From: Thermodesulfobacteriota bacterium | GTDB taxonomy: Bacteria; Desulfobacterota; Thermodesulfobacteria; Thermodesulfobacteriales; Thermodesulfobacteriaceae | Direction of reading: 5' to 3' | Assembly (NCBI GenBank): GCA_003641645.1 | Contig: QNAZ01000003.1 | Span: 1 to 19,025 of the forward strand | Length of the DNA stretch: 19,025 nucleotides | Part shown: positions 15,577-19,025 of the stretch, in pieces | How the letters are laid out: every line of letters begins with the position of its first letter | How positions within the stretch are numbered: position 1 is the first letter of the stretch | Notes under the pieces: model-generated | What the model was told of the DNA's origin: nothing | The model's database searches: none | The model's input: the letters and a program-made list of their open reading frames with translations, nothing else | Program-made: the position numbers and the translations under genes

Positions 15577-16257
15577 CTATTCTTCTTCCAACAAATCTTT
15601 TAGAAATTCTTTCTTTTTAGCTTTAGCTTCTTGCATTTCTTTCTCTAAAGATTCTTCAGCTTGTTTTTCTATATCTTCTTTACCTTCAGTTTTATCTTCT
15701 AATGCTTTTTCTAATTCAATTTTTTCTTTTACTAATTTTTTGACTTTTTCTTCTGGAGTATGTGGAGAACCTGCTGCTTGTAATAATGCATTTATTTTTC
15801 TTAATGTTTCTCTTATTTCATATTCATCCATTCCTGTAAAATCAATATCAACTTCAGATTTGCTTGTTGCTCTACCAAGTAATAATCTCTTTTGTTCAAA
15901 TATCATTTTTAGAGTTTCCATTGCTTCTTTCCAGCTTGAAGGTTCTAAATCTTTTTCAATGATTGCTCTTAATGTTCTTTCTAATAAATTATTTAGTAAC
16001 ATTAAATGAAAGACATCATCTTTCAGTAAGCTATCATTTTCAAGTCTTGATAAAATTAATTCCCATTTTTCAAGTTTTTCTTGAGTTTTTTCTATTCTTT
16101 CATCCCAATTATCTTCTTCTTTCCATTTCAATAAAACCGAATATGAAGGCATTCCAGGAACTTCTGAAACTGCTTTTAAGTTCTTTAGTTTTTTGTATAA
16201 TTGAAATGCTTGTTCTCTTTTTATGATTTCATAATTTATTCTTTTAGTTATGCTCAT
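15577..16257 (-). CDS. terS: Terminase small subunit
   Basis: This 226-residue protein has an N-terminal helix-turn-helix-like segment (about 12-50, AFQLYKKLKNLKAVSEVPGM then SYSVLLKWKEEDNW), a central helical oligomerisation part, and a Lys/Glu-rich C-terminal tail that would contact large terminase. It recognises the packaging site on phage DNA. It lies immediately before large terminase and starts inside the preceding ribbon-helix-helix gene with a 14-base overlap. Confidence 0.85.
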   Translation of the reverse strand: MSITKRINYEIIKREQAFQLYKKLKNLKAVSEVPGMPSYSVLLKWKEEDNWDERIEKTQEKLEKWELILSRLENDSLLKDDVFHLMLLNNLLERTLRAIIEKDLEPSSWKEAMETLKMIFEQKRLLLGRATSKSEVDIDFTGMDEYEIRETLRKINALLQAAGSPHTPEEKVKKLVKEKIELEKALEDKTEGKEDIEKQAEESLEKEMQEAKAKKKEFLKDLLEEE

Positions 16258-16480
16258 AATCCAAACTCCTGTTTTGAGATTTTGTTAAGTTTCTGATTGC
16301 TTTCATGATTTTGGCTTCTGGAGTTTCATTTTTTGAAAAGAAGTTATATCTGTCTGCAAGCAAAATGATTGCTTCTTTTATTAAATCACTTTTAGTTCTT
16401 CCTAATGTATTTGATAAATTCTCTAAAATACTGTTTAAATGTTTGTTTATGACAAGATGGACTTGGATTTTTTCTTGCAT
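16244..16480 (-). CDS. Ribbon-helix-helix DNA-binding protein
   Basis: This 78-residue protein has an Arc/CopG-type ribbon-helix-helix: a strand KIQVHLVI, helix NKHLNSILENLSNTLG, turn and helix TKSDLIKEAIILLADRYN. It is the first gene of the late module, ahead of small terminase, with an AAAGGAG ribosome site. Likely roles are autoregulation of the divergent promoter region or assistance in packaging-site recognition. The C-terminal 25 residues are outside the fold. Confidence 0.78.
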   Translation of the reverse strand: MQEKIQVHLVINKHLNSILENLSNTLGRTKSDLIKEAIILLADRYNFFSKNETPEAKIMKAIRNLTKSQNRSLDYEHN

Positions 16481-16620
16481 TTTTATTCTCCTTTTATATT
16501 TAGTTTTTATAAAATACTTATCTTTTTTGTAGCTTTTGAATACTTTTTAGAAGATAAGAATTTCAAAAAGAGAAAGAGAAAAACTTGCAATTTCTTATTT
16601 GTATATTAATTTATAAATAA
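16481..16620. promoter_or_regulatory. Divergent control region between late and right modules
   Basis: These 140 very AT-rich bases separate the leftward late genes from the rightward sigma-like operon, so both promoters should lie here. No full sigma-70 consensus is seen. A GATAAGAATTTCAAAAAG motif runs rightward at 16553-16570, and a related AGATAAGTATTTTATAAAA runs leftward near 16505-16523. A weak leftward candidate is TTGAAA followed 18 bases later by TATTCA. Confidence 0.55.
16553..16570 (+). promoter_or_regulatory. GATAAGAATTTC motif, rightward copy
   Basis: GATAAGAATTTCAAAAAG sits 50 bases before the ATG of the sigma-like gene, on the plus strand, matching the copies that precede late genes on the minus strand. 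Confidence 0.45.
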
Positions 16621-17517
16621 ATGAATAAAGTCCAAAGATTACTTTCAAGAGATTTAAAAAAGCTAAACATAAAACCTTTACCAGATGAAGAGCTGCATAA
16701 ATTATTGATTATAGCTACAAAGTGTAAAAACAAAAAGAAAAAGAAAGAAGCAAGAAAGAAAATCTTATTACACATTTTGCCAATAATAATCAATCGTTGT
16801 AAGAAGTTCTTTCCAGAAAATTACTTGATAGAAAATACAGATTTTATTAATGAAGTTGCAATGTTAATAATGGATAGAGCATTTGACAACTTCAGAATAG
16901 ATGAGCAAGAAGAAGGTAGATGTTCTTTATTTTTCAAAGCAATTCACTTTTATATCTTATTAGCATATAAAAATTTAAAAAGAAAGCAATTTGGAACACA
17001 TGAAATAAGCTACAAAGAATTTTTAAATCCAAAAGCAGATAAGGAATTCTTTCAAAATATAAACTTCTTAAAAGAAAATGTTGAAAAACCCTATGATAAA
17101 GAAGAAAAGGAAGATTTATTTATGGAATTGAGCTGGAATGGAAATGGAACTTGCATTGAAGCATCAGATGAAGAGTTTGACTTATACAATAAAGAAATAC
17201 AATATCCTTCAGAACTAACAGAAGAAGAGAAAATAATAGAGAAAAAAGAAAAGTTGCAACTATTAAACAAGGAAGTGTTTGCAAGATGTTCTCTTCTTGA
17301 TAATATATTGATTAATTCTACTGGGCTTGTTTCTTTTCCTTATGCATTCAGTTCAATGGAAATAATGAAATTATGGAAAATATCAAAGAGAAAGATTGAC
17401 TTATTGAAAAAGTATGCAATAAATAAAGTAAAGGATATTGCACAATTCTATTTAGGAAAAGAAATAAGACTAAGAAAAGGAGTTCAAAATGAATCAAATT
17501 CCTATTGTAGCATTTAA
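16621..17517 (+). CDS. Sigma-70-like protein, probable phage transcription regulator
   Basis: Residues about 45-122 of 298 resemble sigma region 2 (ILLHILPIIINRCKKFFP, TDFINEVAMLIMDRAFDNF, then FFKAIHFYILLAYKNLKRK). Residues 238-275 look like a region 4 helix-turn-helix (YAFSSMEIMKLWKISKRKID, followed by YAINKVKDIA). The 110-residue linker is acidic. A phage sigma factor could redirect host RNA polymerase to the divergent late genes. ATG 16621 has no Shine-Dalgarno sequence. The match is by eye and distant; a terminase-like or RinA-type regulator is the main alternative. Confidence 0.6.
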   Translation: MNKVQRLLSRDLKKLNIKPLPDEELHKLLIIATKCKNKKKKKEARKKILLHILPIIINRCKKFFPENYLIENTDFINEVAMLIMDRAFDNFRIDEQEEGRCSLFFKAIHFYILLAYKNLKRKQFGTHEISYKEFLNPKADKEFFQNINFLKENVEKPYDKEEKEDLFMELSWNGNGTCIEASDEEFDLYNKEIQYPSELTEEEKIIEKKEKLQLLNKEVFARCSLLDNILINSTGLVSFPYAFSSMEIMKLWKISKRKIDLLKKYAINKVKDIAQFYLGKEIRLRKGVQNESNSYCSI

Positions 17518-17824
17518 ATTAATAACTGGAGAAGTCGGTATTGGAAGACTGAATGAGAAAGAGAAAAAGATAGAAAAAGTTTTATTTATCAATATTAACA
17601 TGAATGAAAAATTTGCACCAAGACCACAGGTTATGTTCTTTCCACCGCTTGCACCATTATCAAATGAGTTCCCTTCAATTTCACTGGATCATGTTTTATT
17701 TTATAGTAAAGTAACAGATGATAAGATAAGAAATTTATATATGCAAGCAACAACTGGACTGGCAATTCCTTCAGAACCAAATATTGGCAGAATAATAGAC
17801 ATAAATAAGTTTGTAAAAAAATGA
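17489..17824 (+). CDS. Sm-like phage protein
   Basis: This 111-residue protein follows the pattern of a family common in large and marine phages: an N-terminal FKLITGEVGIGRL strand pair, a middle VLFINI strand, a Pro-rich MFFPPLAPLSNE turn, then SISLDHVLFYSKVTDDKIRNL and a C-terminal helix. That family is predicted to have an Sm/Hfq-like barrel, which would suggest RNA binding, but its role is unknown. It overlaps the end of the sigma-like gene by 29 bases, with AAAAGGAG ahead of its ATG, and ends in an ATGA overlap with the next gene. Confidence 0.6.
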   Translation: MNQIPIVAFKLITGEVGIGRLNEKEKKIEKVLFININMNEKFAPRPQVMFFPPLAPLSNEFPSISLDHVLFYSKVTDDKIRNLYMQATTGLAIPSEPNIGRIIDINKFVKK

Positions 17825-18156
17825 ATTTGCATTTATTAATAGAAACAATAACAGAAAGAATATTGAAGGAAGGTGGATTACCGCATTTGATGGCAAAGTC
17901 TCAAAATTTCGACTTTTCATCAATATCAGAAAAGGAAGAGCAGGAAATAAAGACAGAGCTTGCAAACTATTTAACATTTTGCTTTGCATCTTTATTTAAA
18001 ATACTTCAAATTCCAACTTTCAAATTTTATCAGGAGCTATCAGAAAAAGAAATAATAGACTTCAGTTTGGTAGCAGGAATATTCCTAACTTTCTTCCTAA
18101 AAGAAAAAGAGTTTGAAAACTTTGAGCAAACAGTAAATAAGATAGTATATCAATAA
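17821..18156 (+). CDS. Hypothetical helical protein
   Basis: This 111-residue protein starts in a 4-base ATGA overlap with the Sm-like gene, so the two are translationally coupled. It looks helical with a hydrophobic middle (LANYLTFCFASLFKILQI) and a second apolar stretch (FSLVAGIFLTFFLKEKEF). Membrane association is possible but not clear. I do not recognise a family. Confidence 0.65.
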   Translation: MNLHLLIETITERILKEGGLPHLMAKSQNFDFSSISEKEEQEIKTELANYLTFCFASLFKILQIPTFKFYQELSEKEIIDFSLVAGIFLTFFLKEKEFENFEQTVNKIVYQ

Positions 18157-18170
18157 GTTTTTTCACTTTC

Positions 18171-18199
18171 TTGACAATTCTTAAAAATCATAGTATAAT
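18171..18199 (+). promoter_or_regulatory. Consensus sigma-70 promoter
   Basis: TTGACA (18171-18176), a 17-base spacer and TATAAT (18194-18199) make a perfect housekeeping promoter. Transcription should start near 18206 and drive the two small genes downstream. It indicates use by unmodified host RNA polymerase, that is, early or constitutive expression. Confidence 0.9.
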
Positions 18200-18230
18200 A
18201 ATAAGAAATTAACCAAAAGGAGAAATAAAA

Positions 18231-18449
18231 ATGGAAAAGAAAAACTATTTGTATGAAGCATTTGTTTCAGTTGAAATAAAAAATTATCCTCCCAATATTC
18301 CTTTAAAGAAAATCTATATAGTTAGCTCTACTCTAAAAGAAGCTATAAGCAAGCTCACAAGCTTTCTTGAAAATTCCAAAAATATTGAAAAATACGAAAT
18401 ATTGGAAATCAGAAAATTATCAGAAGGATATGATCACTTGATACTATAA
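18231..18449 (+). CDS. Small hypothetical protein, tandem paralogue 1
   Basis: This 72-residue protein is the first gene after the consensus promoter, with AAAAGGAG 7 bases before the ATG. The predicted fold alternates strands and helices: YEAFVSVEIK, KKIYIVSSTLKEAISKLTSF and a C-terminal EKYEILEIRKLSEGYDHLI. The second gene has the same plan and the same ending, so they look like duplicates. The function is unknown. The small size and strong early promoter suit an anti-host or anti-defence protein, which is only a guess. Confidence 0.72.
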   Translation: MEKKNYLYEAFVSVEIKNYPPNIPLKKIYIVSSTLKEAISKLTSFLENSKNIEKYEILEIRKLSEGYDHLIL

Positions 18450-18476
18450 AGAAATCAGATAAAGGAGAAATAAAAA

Positions 18477-18713
18477 ATGAATGAAAGACATTTATACAAA
18501 GTTCTCCTATTATATTTTAAAAAGAACTTTTATCTACATAAATTTTCCCAAAAGACTCTCTGGATATTCTGTTCTAATACTAAAGAAATAACAAATAAAC
18601 TTAAAGAACTTATAAGAAATGATAAAACATTAAAAGAATACAAAATAATAAAGATTAAAGAAAATATGTCAGAAGGATATGATTTCCTAATATATTGCAA
18701 AAAAATATCATGA
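18477..18713 (+). CDS. Small hypothetical protein, tandem paralogue 2
   Basis: This 78-residue protein lies 27 bases after paralogue 1 with an identical AAAGGAGAAATAAAAAATG-type leader. Alignment by eye: LYKVLLLYFKK, KTLWIFCSNTKEITNKLKEL, and KEYKIIKIKENMSEGYDFLI, matching the neighbour's EKYEILEIRKLSEGYDHLI. Ends TGA followed by TAA. Confidence 0.7.
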   Translation: MNERHLYKVLLLYFKKNFYLHKFSQKTLWIFCSNTKEITNKLKELIRNDKTLKEYKIIKIKENMSEGYDFLIYCKKIS

Positions 18714-19025
18714 TAAGCCAAAAATATGCAAAGTACATGTAATTCACATTAAAACCTTTCTTTTCCTATTACTATCGTTTCCAAGAATAATACGATGAAT
18801 TGAAAATATGTAAGACAGAACAATAAATACAAAAAGAGTTCTTCTTATTATTAACATTCCCAAAGAATGTTGTAGTAAGTTGAAAGTATATAGAATAACT
18901 ATAACAAAAGTAGAGGATATCTTCTTATTACTATCATTTCTGAAAGATATCATGGTAAACTGAAAGTGTCTATCTGCCCTCTCAAATTTTTTCTTTTTTA
19001 TTGGAAAATAAAGTAGGGGCTATAT
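18714..19025. other. Non-coding right end of window
   Basis: No supported gene lies in these 312 bases. The segment holds the degenerate 80-base tandem repeats and, after about 18985, a T-rich stretch. Two short leftward open frames here are not convincing. Confidence 0.6.
18761..18985. repeat. Three degenerate ~80-base tandem repeats with hairpins
   Basis: Units begin at about 18761, 18841 and 18921. The shared first ~55 bases follow the pattern TTCTTATTACTATCATT, a hairpin, then GTAAATTGAAAGTAT-like sequence; the TGAAA element recurs at 18801, 18881 and 18961, exactly 80 bases apart. Each unit has a stem at the same place with different bases: ATCGT/ACGAT (18774-18796), AACATTC/GAATGTT (18853-18871) and a bulged TATC/GATA. 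The remaining 25 bases of each unit are not conserved. Confidence 0.7.

Noticed and set aside
15335..16009. 224-residue rightward open frame opposite the terminase genes
   Set aside because: It is long by chance, antisense to the conserved large and small terminase frames, and Ser/Phe-rich like other reversed Lys/Glu-rich sequence.
18530..18721. 63-residue leftward frame over paralogue 2
   Set aside because: It is antisense to a gene with a good ribosome site and a clear paralogue.
18744..18953. 69-residue leftward frame over the repeats
   Set aside because: Its sequence simply reflects the repeat units; there is no ribosome site and it opposes neighbouring transcription.
18761..18985. CRISPR array
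   Set aside because: The copies are too diverged, the period is 80 bases, and the conserved part is longer than a normal repeat; no cas genes are present.

Overview
The window looks like the structural half, plus the start of a divergent early or regulatory half, of a tailed bacteriophage (siphovirus type) or prophage. It is strongly AT-rich, with Lys/Glu/Ile-rich proteins and Arg mostly encoded by AGA. Strong AGGAGG ribosome sites and one perfect TTGACA-N17-TATAAT promoter point to a bacterial host. The composition suits a low-GC bacterium, possibly thermophilic, but the sequence does not name it. No integrase, lysis gene, tRNA or replication gene is visible, so virus and provirus cannot be told apart.

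Late module, minus strand, read from about 16480 down to 1: ribbon-helix-helix protein, small terminase, large terminase with a 135-residue mini-intein in its Walker A motif, portal, a TnpB-family RNA-guided nuclease, prohead protease fused to scaffold (with a strong internal start for scaffold alone), HK97-fold major capsid protein, an intrinsic terminator, two small proteins, a head-tail connector gene interrupted by one in-frame TGA, head closure, HK97 gp10-like neck protein, tail terminator candidate, a Mu Com-like zinc-finger protein, major tail protein with an extra C-terminal beta domain, tail-assembly chaperone with a -1 frameshift extension, and a tape measure protein that runs off the left edge.

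Right module, plus strand, from 16621: a sigma-70-like protein, an Sm-like phage protein and a hypothetical protein in an overlapping operon; then the consensus promoter drives two small tandem paralogues. The last 312 bases hold no convincing gene but carry three degenerate copies of an approximately 80-base structured repeat.

The most unusual system is at the portal/tnpB junction. The 3' end of tnpB is a GC-rich, multiply base-paired segment that looks like an omega RNA, including two hairpins whose loops are complementary over 8 bases. Just downstream, at the expected guide position, lies a second copy of the portal C-terminal peptide PRRIPDF. The functional portal gene encodes the same peptide with six silent differences in 21 bases. 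This is the pattern expected of a homing element whose guide targets the portal gene of relatives while its own host gene has been recoded. A second thread is a repeated GATAAGAATTTC-type motif at several gene boundaries and in the divergent control region next to the sigma-like gene.
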